The notes under the pieces: generated by a model
Told to the model about the DNA's origin: nothing
Databases searched by the model: none
Seen by the model: only the letters and a program-made list of their open reading frames with translations
NCBI GenBank assembly: GCA_036897445.1
Contig: JAYMTL010000035.1
Span: 1 to 64,000 of the forward strand
Origin: Pelargonium tetragonum
Taxonomy: Eukaryota > Streptophyta > Magnoliopsida > Geraniales > Geraniaceae
DNA length: 64,000 bases
Reading direction: 5' to 3'
Shown here: one piece after another, positions 1-11,990 of the stretch
How positions within the stretch are numbered: the first letter of the stretch is position 1
Layout of the letters: each line of letters opens with the position of its first letter
Program-made: the position numbers and the translations under genes

Positions 1-681
1 ATTCTTTTTTAATTTAATTAAGAGAGACTTACAAACAAGTTTGCAAGGGGATCCACCTCAATTTTAGTTGCAGAAAGAAAGATTCTAAAAAAAGCAAGGA
101 CCGGTGCCTGTTATAACATACTTAGGTTAAGGTTAAAAAACAACAGAAGTAAGAGAGGTAACTGCATTAGACTTATATCACATATTGAAAATCTTTTTAA
201 TAAAAAAAAGACCCAAAAATGTTTAATTCATAAAATCTAGGAGGCGGCGTCCTTCCTTGTACTACATAGTTATAAGAGGGTCCCGTTAATTATCCATTTG
301 ACCTTAGCGAACCCCCTCTTTGGTAGTGTACTAATTTAGTTTTAGAATATCCATCAACTCCTTCTAGAGCCCCTAAGTAAATGAGAGATTTTAAGAAGGG
401 TCTCGGGACAGAGATACTAATAAAATGGAAAAGAATAAAAGTAATACAATTTATATAGAGCACAAAGTGCGGGGTATAATATAGCATATTTTTACAATAC
501 ACGGGCAGTTTATACGCTCTACAAAAAGATCCCTAAGCTGGGAGTTTAAAGCGGAGTCCCTAAATCCATATAAATATACCAAGCAGCTTTTCACAGAACA
601 TCTAATAATAGAATATGGAAAGATTTTTACCTATAGGGTAGAAAGTCTAAGGGGCTTGAACGCATTGTATACCTATTTAAG
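1..681. other. spacer without a supported gene
   Basis: A+T-rich spacer. One 70-codon open frame lies on the minus strand (290-502). It has no recognisable motif and is of chance length. The stretch carries the G-run/C-run clusters typical of the window, for example a GGATCC at 49-54 and runs near 281, 308, 398 and 554. I see no promoter, RNA or repeat that I could defend. Confidence 0.5.
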
Positions 682-703
682 CGGGCTGTAGCGCAGCTTA
701 GTA
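682..703 (+). pseudogene. tRNA-Pro-like 5' half (relic)
   Basis: The 22 bases here resemble the 5' part of plastid/bacterial-type tRNA-Pro: an acceptor-like CGGGCTG, then TA, then GCGCAGCTT as D-arm. The element stops being tRNA-like after about base 703. I see no anticodon arm or T-arm downstream, and the sequence runs straight into a GGATCC at 712-717. It is most likely a truncated copy. A trans-spliced half is possible in principle, but none of the 3' halves in this window has a matching CAGCCCG acceptor strand. Confidence 0.4.
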
Positions 704-3700
704 TAATTAACGGATCCAGTATACGCTATGAATATACACGGAACACTATTCTAAATCAAGGGGTATACTTTAGAGCTGCACATGTCAAACTAAAGGACCC
801 TTTATTTTGGCCTAATATAGCAAGGGTGTAGGTAAATCCAGTTACAAGGGGCTCTTATCTTCGATACCTTCTAAAAATTTCTTGTATAAATTCTTAAATT
901 ATTCAAACTCTTTGTTGAAAAAAAGGGCCTAAAAAGTAAGAATATTCATAAAATTTTAGTATTAATCCTAGTTTTTCTTTTTATCTTTCTGCTGAGATTC
1001 CCGCATTTAACATTTAATGTAAATAGAATTAAAAACCTTCATGTCTCTATTAGTTTTAGTTATGGGGCAGTTCTTAGATAAGATATTCCGAAAGAGTTAA
1101 CGGCAAAAATCTTAGGTCATAAGACCCCTGTATCTACAAGTTATTTTCTGCTTCCTTTTGTTTGCAAGGGGTGCGCTTTCCTATAATGTAAAAAAAGGGT
1201 CCTTAGAGGGTTCTTTATCAGGTACACAACAGGAATTCCTTAAGCTTATGCACCCGTAATCGTAATACCGAACTTCAGCCTCTAGAATTTCGTACAAGTA
1301 TTAAAGAGGGATTAACTCCTCGGATGGTATAAGTTAAGTGCAGTAAGAAAAGGGCTCTTTATACTATTGCAAAACATCGTCTAGTTCGTAAGCAGCTCGA
1401 GTAAGAAAATACAATTAGATTTTTCAAATCCAAATTACACTGACAGAGTATCACAAGGCTCCGTTGTGTGTGTACTTCTTTATTTGCGAAATGTCCGTCA
1501 AAAAAATAACTGAAACTGCCTAGCTTTCTGTTTTCCGTAACTCACCAACTCTCGAGTAAAACCCTAGGTAAAGTAAGTGCTTTAGAATCTAAAAAAAAGA
1601 AAAAGAAAAAACGAGAGCCTTAGAAGCTCGTTAGACAGAGTGTATACCCCGCAGGATCTTACTATTCCTCAGTCTTAGACTCGGAAACCCCTACTTTTGA
1701 AAGGTTGAAATAGTGAGTTCATAAACGCGTAGGTTTAGCATTCCTAAGGATTAAGTTATCCTTGTAAAATAGAATTGCCCAAGTTTTTAAGTATTCCCGA
1801 AAAGCAAGAGGGTTAAAACCGCGTAGATTGAGGATGCTCTTTTGTTTAGTTGATTGCGTTTAATCGGGTTTCCCGTTAGGTAGATTAGGGTTTCGTTTGA
1901 AAGACCATAGGTGCAAGTCCCTTTACACTTAGGTTCTAGTCATCGGACCCCCTTTATAAACAATTTCCTTATGATCTAGAGTCTCCTAATAAAGAAAGTG
2001 GGCGTAAGCCATTAAAATCCTGTAAATAAAACAGAGTTCGCAAGGGGCTGCTAGGCTTGTGATAGCCAAAGAACCCCTCATTATTTTTAATTGCTCTTTG
2101 TGGCCCTTTTTACTCGCCTTAACCCGCGTTTAAGCAGTCTCATCTAGGCTTTTTATCTTCATTTGTTAAAAATTTCAGGGGTTTTTACATACTAAAATCC
2201 AGGGACTCCGGCAATACCTTGCCGTTTTTCAGGGTTATGTTATAAAAGTCTTTAGCAGATAAATCCCGGATAAAGATACCCAGACCAAGTGAAAACGAGC
2301 CTAACTAAGTGTTTTCCTGAAAAATAAGTGGAGTTAATAACAAGCTTCTTTCAAGTATAACTATAAAAATAGACTAACAACAAACGTTTAGGTTAGTTAG
2401 TCCAGCCAATTTTATTAAAGGTTCTACTAAAGTACTGTGAAAACTCTTACTTTTATGCTATCATGGCTAATGCTGCCTTTTGCTACCGGTGTTTTCCTTA
2501 GCTTATAATCGAATTTGTAGGGTTATTCCTCCTGGTATAGGGTCCGCGTTAAGGGGTTTCCTTAGAAAAAGTTAATAATAAATAAAGTAGAGAGTTGCAT
2601 CGTAAGGGCTGCTGCTTTAAAGTGTGCAATAAATAAGTTATTTATTTCTATCTATATAATATATAGGACACATATTCTCTTAACAAGTTCGTTATTTAAG
2701 ATTTAAGGCTCTCTTTGTAAAGGATTTGTTTAGTCTCGAGGTTAAAACATAAAGAAGTATTTGTGCAGAATCGATAGGATTCAAATCCCACAAGAAAAAT
2801 GTACTAATTGGCAAATTTTCTTTCAGTATGACCTAAAAGCAGGGCAGCTCTACATTACAATAGGACAGTAAGGTTTTTCGGGATCTACTTGCAAAAAGTA
2901 TAAGGATTTCCAAAATATGTTATGGCGAAAATGCTTAGTAAAAAAGACTCTATTCTGGTACGCTTTTAAGGAATCCCCGACAAGAAATTCAGGTTACATT
3001 TTGTTTTTATAAACCCCGTTAAACTAGTAGAAGCCTGACTTAATACCTCTCCTTCGACTAAAATGTTTCTAAGTATTAACAAGTTAAGAACAGGAAATGT
3101 CAAGAAAAAGTATACTCCTTTTTTGATTTGAAAAAGCCAAGGCCTCTAATTTTCAGCAAAAGGGATTCCTGAGCACCTAACCCTCTCTATTATAAAACGC
3201 TTTCGGTTACTAATTACTAATACTAATTAAAGGGTGAGTTATAAATTCTAGGGCGGGTTTTATCTTCTTGCGCCGAACTAAAAAATTCGAACACATACTA
3301 CCAGGAACTTAGATTTAAAGTTTCCAGTTAAGAAACAGTTGTATATTTCTTTTTTTTTCATAGGGAATCCGAGGAGAGACCCTATATGAGCATCTATTAG
3401 CAGCTGCAGTTTACATTCTCTTGGCTTTTAGTTACCACAATTTCTATGAAAACGGGCTATCAAAAGGCCTCACAAGAATAGTTTTAAGATAACGAATTTT
3501 AGTAAAAGTTATCCAGGATCCTTCACAGTAAAGCTTCTGTACTTGATTTAAAGTATAAATAAAAAGGGTACCCTCAGTAAAAAAAGTAAGTAACTTTACT
3601 TTAATATACTAAAAAATGAACTCTTATTTTGGGTTTCCTAAGGAAAGGTAGCTTGCTCTGGTTAGTAGATAACAGGTGTAACTTCAGTGGCTCACACTTT

Positions 3701-5399
3701 TTATATACTACGAGCAAGGTTCAAAAAGAGGGCCACTTAGACTTACTGTAAAAGTCTTTATAACCTCGCGACTATAAGAAATTGAAAGTTACTTACAGGA
3801 ATACCTCGCTAAGGCGTAAAGAATTTTTTGGCCTTCCTAAGCTGTTTATAAGTAAATTCTCGGACTCGCGACAGTCTATTTCATGATAAAGATAAAGGGC
3901 TTTTCCTTACCAGACTTAAAAAGTAACTTACACGGAATTCTATAGGAGTTTTTGAGCCGGAATAGTAAAGTATGACATACCTATATTGTGCAATTGTACA
4001 CTCGAGCATAAATCAAAGAAAAGCCTATAGTCTTTCTTATTCATCCTACGTTTGAACACAACAAGACTTTAAAGGCCCCTTAGAAAACTAAAAAGTACTG
4101 AAGAATCGATTAAAGGAATCCTCTATCCGGGTGCACGGCAGTTAGAATATCCTTGCAAATCTAGTAATAAGTAATTCGCAAAAGCTCGTTTTGCAATTAA
4201 CACAAGACTACTTTTTACAGGAAGTGGTAGACAACTTAGCGGAGTAAAAGGTAGTAGCTGCTTTCATTTTTGTAATGAACTTAAGCTTGACTTTTAGTAT
4301 ATGAGACTTAGAGAACAGTCCTTTTAAAAATTTTCATTTCAAAATCCTCGGAATGCGGGATTCCATTATACGCATCTGTAGGGTAAACTCGTAAACTCCT
4401 TGATGGGATAACGTTGATTTTTAAAACTACAACTTTACTTGAGGGCCTTTTGGATTTCACTATTAACTTACTTTTGACCTTACTCGGGGTTTAAGCATTA
4501 CCAAGACAAGAGTTCCTTAAGATTAATTATTAAGGACCCCTTTCTTATTGTTCTTAGCAAGCACTTTAGAACCAAGGGTTTCCGACCTTGCATTTCCGTT
4601 TATTCGGACTTAAGGCCCGCGATAGGATAAACTCGCCTAACTAAGTATAAATAAAGCTGGGTTTGGGTTATAGTACACTGGTGGGTGCTAAACCTTTTAA
4701 AGATATAATTAAAAAATCTTCTTAACTTAGACTTAGACAATACGAATTTTAAAGAGTTGTAAGAATACTTACCTGTTCCTTGGTCCCGGTTCTGGACTAA
4801 CGGTAACCTTAAGAGCTCTAAGTGTGTCTAAGCGCCCTCCCTTTTGACTTTAGTTTTAGTAAAATACCTGAGGAACTCTTCTTTCTTATTGTGGGTTTCC
4901 TCTCCCGTACAGTTATACTTAAATGAATGACACAAAGCCTCTAACAAACTTTTACCGTAAAAACGAAATAGACTTTTGTACCGCTCTCCTTCTTAATTTA
5001 CATAGAGCAACACTCTCGAGGATAAACTTAACTTATTACTTTTTGAGGGAAAACCCCTGAGCAGGTCTTGCTTATTAATTAACTACAAGCATTTCTTTGA
5101 TTTAGTCTGCAGGTTTCCTTAGATTTAGTATCCCTTTCCCAATAAGTAGCAGGGCGAGGGAGGGAAATGTCTTCTAGTATCATGAAAATATATACTTACG
5201 TATTGCCAACGTCTTACCCGCATTCTCAATCCCAAATTTGTTACTCAGAACTAGACCTTTCATCTTATTAATCTCTCGTTCTCTAAAATCGTAATACCCC
5301 TTTATCTATCTTAAAATCTTAAAAACCTAAAATTTTAGGAGCTCTCGCCCAGGAACTTTACATTTACCCTCTTCGGATGCCTTCAGTCGGGTACACCAA
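704..5399. other. long spacer, no open frame of 60 codons
   Basis: From about 503 to 8,066 neither strand contains an open frame of 60 codons or more, the longest such gap in the window. Clustered G-runs and C-runs recur throughout, for example GGATCC at 3,516-3,521 and CTCGAG at 1,396-1,401. At 2,761-2,794 a T-arm-like word with short flanking complementarity was seen but is too weak to call a tRNA. Nothing else is supportable. Confidence 0.5.
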
Positions 5400-5434
5400 A
5401 TTACCTATTATCTCTAAGCAAGCTTACCTCTAAA
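5400..5434 (+). repeat. 35-bp dispersed repeat, copy 1 (inverted to 8,805-8,839)
   Basis: This 35-base segment, centred on TAAGCAAGCTTACC, is the exact reverse complement of 8,805-8,839. An exact match of this length cannot be chance in 64 kb. Immediate flanks are only partly similar: ACC-ATTACC against ACCAAATTACC on one side, and TAGCA shared after a short shift on the other. This suggests the true repeat is a little longer but eroded. The two copies are about 3.4 kb apart and could in principle recombine to invert the interval. Confidence 0.95.
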
Positions 5435-7183
5435 GTCAAAATAGCAAAGACAAGAGTAAACTCCTTTTTAATAAACAGGTAAACTCTTTAACAAATCTCT
5501 TACTAGCCCATAAAGTGTTTCCTACTTCGTAAGTAAGGAACTTAACAGATAGCCCAATTAGTAATTAAAAAGCTATAGGGAATTATAGGCGAGCCCCTAA
5601 AATCTAGTAAGTAAATGAAAGACTTCCGGGACCACCGCCAGGGAGGTCCTTGATATATCATATTGTAATGAACTCAAAAGATTAAATAAACTTAAACCGC
5701 TTTGGATCCTATTCTAGGAAATGCTTTGTAATATCTTTCTTAGAATTCCTATTTAGGGGCTGCTCTCTATAACTCTTTAGAAAAAAAGCTAAACTTAAAA
5801 GTGCTCGTCATAACATAAAGTAAAGGTCTCGTAGTCAACAAAAGACTTAGAATATAGAACTCAAAAAGTTTCGGTCGGTTTGCCCCTCCATATAAATGAA
5901 ACTTAGAATAGCTTTATACAGTTACAATATTTGAAATTTTTCTTAACTTGTTTAATCTTTATAGAGCAAAACCACTCAAAATCCCTAAATTAGCGGATAT
6001 CTAGTTCCAGATAACTATAGCTTAGAACTTTTTGAAAAGACTCACTTGTATTAGTATACTCAGGGTTACACGAAAGTGACTACAACATAAAAGGTAAAAA
6101 AACAACTCAATTTCTTCATGTAGATAAAAGTAGGAGATTAGAAATTCAAAAGCAGAGAAAGAGTTTCCTTAGAGTGTCTTGGTTGGATATTTCAAGTTTT
6201 TCTCGTCTAATATAAAGGGGTTTTTAAAGTTAATAAAAAAAGGGTCCTTAGGTCAAATTCGTATAAGTTTTTTGGGGAGTTCCACTAGTTAAAGGGTCAT
6301 TTTAGATATTATACACTTTTTAAGTAAATACTTTTCAACAAAGACTAATAAAAAGGATTCAGAACTAAATCAAAAATACTGAACAAGAGTAAAGCACCCT
6401 CCCTTACTTTTTTATTACTCGAATGCCTTTAACTTAAAATTCCGGAATAAATGAGACTTTTTACATTATAAAGTAAAAAAGACTTACAAAGTTAAGGACA
6501 GTTAATATATATATAGATGAAAGCAAATACCGAAGTTACTATCTAGAATAGCTTTTATTGCCCGTTTATACACCCTAGGTCCGGACTTTAGAGTTGAGAT
6601 TTACTTTGTTTTAGAATCACCGCTTTATTTATAAGCTTAACATCCAGAATTGGTAGAATAGGAAAAACCCTTCGCACGAGCTCCAAAAATCTTTTTTTAC
6701 TTTAAACCAAAAGAAACAAAAAATCCACTTTTTAAGAATTCCTTATGACGACTGCCGGGTCGGAAAGGAAAACAGCCTTTACTTCAAAAGGTATTGATCA
6801 CAAATAACCTTACTTTAATAGAGTTTAATAGCTACATTATAGGCTTTACTTACTTTAGAGGATTTCCTTTGCACAATAAACAATAAAAAGAAATAAGAAT
6901 TCTAAAACCCTCTCTAGAACTTCCTAAATACGTCTCAGAATTAAAAGCCTACCTTTTAGTATTCTCATAGTTAAGAAACTGCCCCTTATTTTGTCCTATT
7001 GATTAATAATTCCTTTCAAATTTAAATAGCTCTTTAGACTTTTTAACTTTGTCTGAAAACTTGGAACATCGTATACTGAACATTTTTGTAAGATTCCCTA
7101 TACCCTTACTAAGTTACTTAGGAGAGAGAGAGCTGAAGGGATACGGGGAATAGGAGGAATAAGGTTTGGGATAAGAATAGAAA
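5435..7183. other. spacer without a supported gene
   Basis: No open frame of 60 codons on either strand. G/C-run clusters continue, with GGATCC at 5,704-5,709. Short TA-rich runs occur, for example near 6,505. I see no RNA or regulatory element that I could defend. Confidence 0.5.
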
Positions 7184-7236
7184 CTAGGAAGAGGACTTGA
7201 ACCAACGGCATCTGATCCAATTGACAAACGCTCTGC
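7184..7236 (-). pseudogene. tRNA-like 3' half (relic), possibly trnD-like
   Basis: On the minus strand a T-arm core, GGTTCAAGTCCTCTTC, ends a stretch that also contains AGAGC, TGTCAA and AGATG in the same order as the intact trnD at 12,201-12,274. The anticodon stem does not pair, the T-stem pairs poorly, and no 5' acceptor strand is present. The last bases also resemble the 3' end of plastid trnL-CAA. I read it as a decayed tRNA copy, identity uncertain. Confidence 0.4.
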
Positions 7237-8440
7237 TGTATAAATGATTTAGAAAAGAGGGAACCGAAGGTTGTAGGGGGTTTCGGAGGCGTGGATAACT
7301 CTTGACAGAGAAGGAAGGGAGATTTTCTATATAAGCAAATTCAATTCCTCTTTATTTTCTGCCTGCAGTTCCAGATCTAAACTAAATAGAAGTAAGGCCA
7401 CCTTAAATATTTGATGTACCTCACTTCATCGTCTAGAATATGTTACAAGCCAAGGAATTTATGTAAGACAACAAAAGTAAAGACGAAGAAAGGCAAGTCC
7501 TCAAGGGGTTTTTTTAGCTATCAAGTACATCGGGCCTATTTCCTATTTAGATAAAGACTCCTTTCTTAAGTAACTCCTTTGCCTTTGTTCTCTATCATGT
7601 TTGTTATCTTGTAAAAAAGGATCCTTGGTATTTCTTTCTAGGCTTTTTTACTTTACGGGGTTCCTATTACGTAATCCACTAGACTTTATTCCGCCTTTAA
7701 AAAGCCGGGTTTACCTAAAGTCATAAGTAAAAACCTAAGTAAAGTTTTGACTTTACCTTTCTTTCTTGTTAATAAAGAGCTATGCTCCTGTATCTCTAAA
7801 AAAGTAAGTAACAAAAAAACTTATAGGAAAGTCAATAAAATAAGTAAGAGAATTCCTTCTTGGGTTTCCACCAGTTAGTAGTTATTAAAAATTATTATAT
7901 TCCCTAGAGGGAGTACCTTAGTCTGAATACTTTGTACTCTCTCTAGGTAATAAATTCAGAACCTAATTTTCGATTGCAAATTTATTGCCTAGAGAAGAGT
8001 ACTTATTCCTAAGACTTTGCACGATCTTTCTTTCCTTTAAATAGGACTTCAAAACACAATAGGCACGTGGACTCTACACCTTGTTTCGGTATTACCTTAT
8101 CGATTTGCTTAGTTAAAAATACCCAATTCTTTAGAGCTATGCTTTTACTTAAATTCTCTATCCCTTGTTCCATACTCTTGCTTGACAGCCCTTTCTTAAT
8201 CTACAAAGCTAGAACCTTACTCTTAGTAAGACTCTTTCCTATGCCTACTACCTAGACCTTTTTTTTTCTTATGAGCCTTACCCGTAGCTGTGATGTTACT
8301 CTGTGTCTCGATACCTCTACAAGAAGGCCTATCTTCTTACATTTCTTATACTTATATAACATTTCCGTCTAGTAACCCTCTCTAAGTCTAAGAAGAAATT
8401 GACAAAGAAGAAAATAGAGTGCTTCCTTGTAGAAGAAAAC
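7237..8440. other. spacer without a supported gene
   Basis: Contains one 62-codon open frame (8,067-8,255, + strand) that begins at an alternative start codon. It is leucine-rich and has no motif I recognise, so it is of chance length. A GGATCC lies at 7,619-7,624. Nothing else can be supported. Confidence 0.45.
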
Positions 8441-8460
8441 CTGTAATTACCTTGATCAGT
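8441..8460 (+). repeat. short dispersed repeat, copy A
   Basis: The word TAATTACCTTGATCAGTG here is closely matched at 8,619-8,636 (TAATTACCCTGGTCAG) and at about 13,005-13,025 (TAATTCCTTGATCAGTA). All three are in the same orientation. The 11-mer CCTTGATCAGT is identical in the first and third copies, and both continue with an A-run. No function is evident. Confidence 0.6.
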
Positions 8461-8618
8461 GAAAAAGACTTTAACGCAGCAATTCTCGATCAAAAAAGTA
8501 CGCAGGACTGCAGGATTTTATACTTTAGAAAGCTCCTATTTCTACTATATATTTACTAAATATGAACCTCAAAATGGGATTCTAGTGAAAGAAACCCCCT
8601 TTTTAGAGGCCTACTACC

Positions 8619-8636
8619 TATAATTACCCTGGTCAG
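8619..8636 (+). repeat. short dispersed repeat, copy B
   Basis: Diverged copy of the repeat at 8,441-8,460, differing at two internal positions in the aligned core. It lies only about 160 bases downstream of copy A, so a local duplication is as likely as dispersal. Confidence 0.5.
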
Positions 8637-8770
8637 ACCCTTTCTTGGGAAAGATACCCAAGCCTGTCTTATAACCTAACCGGTACTCTTATAAGCTACA
8701 CTAACTTTCTTGTTGAAAATTAGAGTCTTCTTTTAGTTAGTCTTAGTTAGATATAGAAAAAAGAGTCCTT

Positions 8771-8787
8771 AACAGGACTCTCCTGTT
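8771..8787. other. perfect 7-bp hairpin
   Basis: AACAGGA and TCCTGTT flank a three-base loop (CTC). The stem is perfect. No T-tract follows and no gene precedes it, so there is no basis for calling it a terminator. It is one of the tighter palindromes in a window rich in them. Confidence 0.5.
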
Positions 8788-8804
8788 CTCTGTAGTTACT
8801 GCTA

Positions 8805-8839
8805 TTTAGAGGTAAGCTTGCTTAGAGATAATAGGTAAT
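8805..8839 (-). repeat. 35-bp dispersed repeat, copy 2 (inverted to 5,400-5,434)
   Basis: Exact reverse complement of 5,400-5,434 over 35 bases. This copy sits at the edge of the TpA-rich patch that follows, so it may mark the end of an inserted segment. Confidence 0.95.
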
Positions 8840-9310
8840 GGTTACTCTTACCGACTGGAGCGTGTAGAGAAGGAGGTAGGGGTAGTTTAAAAAAGACCGA
8901 CTTACTTCCCACACACTTGACTTTACGAGCTTTCCTATTTCTATTTCTTATTGACTTTTCTATTGATTTTGATTTACTGACTTGCTTTGACTTTCGACTT
9001 TCTTAACGTAACTTAATGGACTTGTTTGTTATGGGCTAAATAATAAGATATCCGTATGATGGATATGGCCCTATATAGCTTTTTGTTTTATGGGAATTCC
9101 TTGGAGCTAGAATACCTATACTTTTAAGGGAGATTCTACCTGGCTTCTTGTTGTTAGAAGGATTCCCCTGTACCTAGTTAGTGGAGCTATTGTTTCTTAT
9201 TGTAGTGATTGTCTTATTACTCTTCCTTCATAGTTATGTTGTATTAATATTTATTAGTATATTCTATTAAGCAAGCAGTAGTACTTGTTTAATTCTATTC
9301 GTAGTCCAAG
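8840..9310. other. TpA-rich patch, probable old insertion (broken)
   Basis: Texture changes here: the G-run/C-run clusters thin out and CTTGACTT/TTGACTTTC words repeat, with TATTGACTT at 8,949-8,957. Around 9,190-9,290 the plus strand shows runs of hydrophobic codons (Leu, Ile, Val), like a membrane segment. A similar run occurs on the minus strand of the patch at 37,375-37,700. No intact frame exists. I treat it as a fossil of an unidentified element, broken in several places. Confidence 0.35.
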
Positions 9311-10060
9311 CAAGCTCGCCTCATTGCACTCTGTCTTTATCAGTAAGGAGGGGTTAGCCTTGGGGAGCTTAGTCTATACGGCTTAGAGTTTTGACTTCTT
9401 TTTGTTATTTGTTCAGTTCAAAAGGCCCGGTGTAGTATACTCCATCCTCTGCAATTCTATATTATAAATCTTTCTTAAAATACGAAATTTTAGGATTTCC
9501 CCTTTATTGATTAAAGTGCAAATAACTTTATGTCGCTTAGTTGACTGCATCAAAGCAAGTTTAAATGTGGTAAACCGGATTGCATTTAAAAGCCCTTGGA
9601 AGAAGGTTGACTAGACTTTATTTATATATTAACTAGAATCTATAAAACAGGAAAAGAAAAGGAGTTAAAGTTAGAGTCTGTTTTTCTGGTATTTTAGGTA
9701 GTTCGGTTTTGTACTCCTTTTTTTCATGAGTCTTCACAGGAATTTTTTTGACTTGAATGGTTAAGGGTTGCTATTGCGCTCCCGTTTCCAATTTCAGATA
9801 GTAATGAAGTAGGGTGTTAAAATAACTTAAAGCCTGGGTCATAATCCAGTCCCCATAAAGAAATAAAGAATGAACTTAAGTTAAAGTAAAAGATTTTACA
9901 GTCTCCAGTAAAACTAGTCAAGTGAATTATTCCCGATCCAGTTAACGAAGTAACAAGAAATTCTTACTAGTTTCCACTTATAAAGAGTACTTTATAACCT
10001 GTCTCTAATCCAAAAAACTAAAACGGGTTAAGCTCAGTAAGAATTCCTAATAAATAAAAA
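9311..10060. other. spacer without a supported gene
   Basis: No open frame of 60 codons. Ordinary spacer texture returns, with C/G-run clusters and TA-rich words. A CAAGCAAGC word near 9,310 belongs to a frequent CAAG-type word class in the window. Confidence 0.45.
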
Positions 10061-10400
10061 CAAGTAAGACAACCCAAGCTACAAAGACTAAGGCTATCAA
10101 GACAGTTATAGGTAATAAGAGTAAGATGGCTGTCATAAGGCATAAGGATTTATTTACAAGGAGCTTTCTTGCTTGTAGGTAAAAGCTTCCTTTCTGGTAG
10201 CTTCAGAACTGGTAAATCCCATTAATAAAGAGCTCTGTTTCCTGGTTAACAAGTTCATGCTAGTTAAAAATCTTAGAAAAAGCCTATGTCTCCTAACAAT
10301 AAGCCAGGTATAGCTATCTAGAAGAGTAGGATATACCATAAGCGGGAAGTCTTAGATGGATTAATAGCTATTACATACTCTATTTATTAAAGAACGCATG
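10061..10400. other. patch with coding-like texture, probable old insertion (broken)
   Basis: The plus strand at about 10,061-10,160 is rich in AAG, ACA, ACT and GCT codons (Lys/Thr/Ala-rich if read). It shares the 13-mer TACAAAGACTAAG (10,080-10,092) with the lysine-rich open frame at 35,378-35,572, and the 16-mer at 10,099-10,114 with 11,247-11,262. A 61-codon open frame on the opposite strand (10,154-10,339) is probably a shadow. No intact gene can be defined. Confidence 0.35.
10099..10114 (+). repeat. 16-bp direct repeat, copy 1
   Basis: AAGACAGTTATAGGTA is identical to 11,247-11,262, and the match extends upstream to about 22 bases with two mismatches (GCTATC against GCTTAT). Same orientation, 1.1 kb apart. 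Confidence 0.75.
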
Positions 10401-11246
10401 CGCGAGCTACAAAACTACAAAGTCAAGATTATAGAATCACTTATATAAAGAAGTCAACTACCTTATTTATGATACCTGATAGTAGTTTCTTAGGAGTCTT
10501 ATGAGCTAAAGATTCTTCCTATTGGTTTATGCGCATCCTTTTTTATAAGTAATGAAATAAGAAATTATTTAAGGAGGGACAACTATATACTACCTTATAA
10601 CCAATATAAGAAACTCTCTATAGTCTAGTTCTTATGAAACTGGGTAGACTAAGAGGACTCCTAAGAGGGGCTGTACAAGTCTTATAGCTCTTAAGAAAGT
10701 TAGGAATTTGACAAGCAAGCAAGTTTCTGAAAGTGGGGACTAAAACAAGCAGAACAGAGCCTACGAGCGCGAGTAGAATTGCAGCATGAGTTACAAAAGT
10801 GAAGATGAAATTAGATAAAGGAAATAACAAATTTTTGGGGAAAGAACAAGAGTTCAAGTCGTATACTATATAAATAAGAGATCTTTACTTACTAAGACTC
10901 AGAAATCGACTGCTTTTTCTTAATTACCTTTCTGCTAAACGAAAAGGGATTCCCCGTTTTTAGACTTTTTACTCAACTCCTAAAATTCTTTACTTTAGGA
11001 ATAGGAACCCAGAGTTAAGAACGAAATTTCGTTTTTAATGAAAAGAGAAAAAGTTCTACCCTACGGAGTCAATATTTGTATTTGAAAGGGGTTTACGGGG
11101 TTTCTAACAACTAAGTACACAACTAGCTAGGGTTCCCTTAGATTTGGATTTATGAATTCAGGTAACCCTGGTTATTCTTAAAAAAAAAGTCAGGAGTCCT
11201 TTTAGGGTTATAGGTTTAGGACAGGTCAGAGGGTCGTATAGCTTAT
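10401..11246. other. spacer without a supported gene
   Basis: Holds one 79-codon open frame on the minus strand (10,618-10,857) with no recognisable motif and chance length. An AAGCAAGCAAGT word lies near 10,715. Nothing else is supportable. Confidence 0.4.
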
Positions 11247-11262
11247 AAGACAGTTATAGGTA
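11247..11262 (+). repeat. 16-bp direct repeat, copy 2
   Basis: Partner of 10,099-10,114. Downstream flanks differ (CAGCTACC here, ATAAGAGT there). Confidence 0.75.
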
Positions 11263-11402
11263 CAGCTACCTAAGACCGATAAGGATTAAAGTACAGAGTA
11301 AGATAAGAGCTACACTAATTATCGAAAAAGGTTTAGCCCTTAGTACTCTTACTAAGAGGAAAGCAAGCTATGAATAACAGTATGATAAGTCAACAAACAA
11401 AT

Positions 11403-11452
11403 TTATGGGATAGGACTTGAACTCAGGGACTCCCCGCCTATGTACTCTAGTT
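11403..11452 (-). pseudogene. tRNA-like 3' half (relic)
   Basis: On the minus strand the order TAGAGTAC (D-arm end), a G-rich would-be anticodon region, then GAGTTCAAGTCCTATCCCA (T-arm and acceptor) is tRNA-like. The T-stem pairs at only about three of five positions, the putative anticodon loop lacks the invariant T33, and no 5' acceptor strand is found upstream. I call it a decayed tRNA. The isotype cannot be assigned. Confidence 0.4.
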
Positions 11453-11719
11453 AAATAAAGGGAATACGGAATAAAGCTTAAAATGCTAAATCGGAGTTCT
11501 TCCTTGAAATAGGATAATTTCTAAAACCTCTAAAGGCTAGAAAAGCCTTGAAGAGCCGCTTTACGGTCACCTATGATAATAACTTAGTTTAAACTCTTTA
11601 CTTTTTAACTATCCGGTTCTTACTTTTCGGTCTAGTTATTAACTATTAACAAGGTAAGAGCAAAGCCTATAAATTCAAGAAAAAAGGGAAATCCTAGAAT
11701 CTTGGGAATAAGGTTTGAA

Positions 11720-11990
11720 GCCTTTCCTGGTACGTGTGATATTAATTCTAATGGCTTGACTTGCTTTTCTATTGACTTTGCTTTATGTTCCTTACTTGCT
11801 TGACTTACTTGTTTTATAGGACCGTTGTATTTGTATTCTCTGTATATGTATTAGAGCTACACTATTAGTAGGAGTTAGTATTAGGATAGGAGGAGAAGAA
11901 GCATGCTCGATCGCGGGATTCCTGCTATTCCAGTCCAAAACGATAGTTGTGAATACAAATAAAAAGCCACCGAATTCCATTATTCCATCG
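11720..11990. other. TpA-rich patch, probable old insertion (broken)
   Basis: Contains the pyrimidine-rich word series CTTGACTTG, TATTGACTT (11,770-11,778) and CTTGACTTACTTG (11,798-11,810 region), like the patches at 8,840 and 12,640. The same words occur reversed in the patches at 34,120 and 37,375. A 62-codon open frame on the minus strand (11,792-11,980) falls inside but has no motif. Fossil of unknown family, no intact gene. Confidence 0.3.

Noticed and set aside
2761-2794. T-arm-like ATTCAAATCCCA with TTGTG/CACAA ends
   Set aside because: Too short for a tRNA, and the T-stem does not pair.
8771-8787. Rho-independent terminator
   Set aside because: The hairpin is perfect but has no T-tract and no upstream gene.
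10060-11000. A reassigned genetic code with UAA and UAG read as sense
   Set aside because: Long runs without TGA exist here and in other patches, but at this composition TGA is under 2% of random codons, so runs of 130-170 codons are expected by chance. No conserved host protein was found to test the idea.
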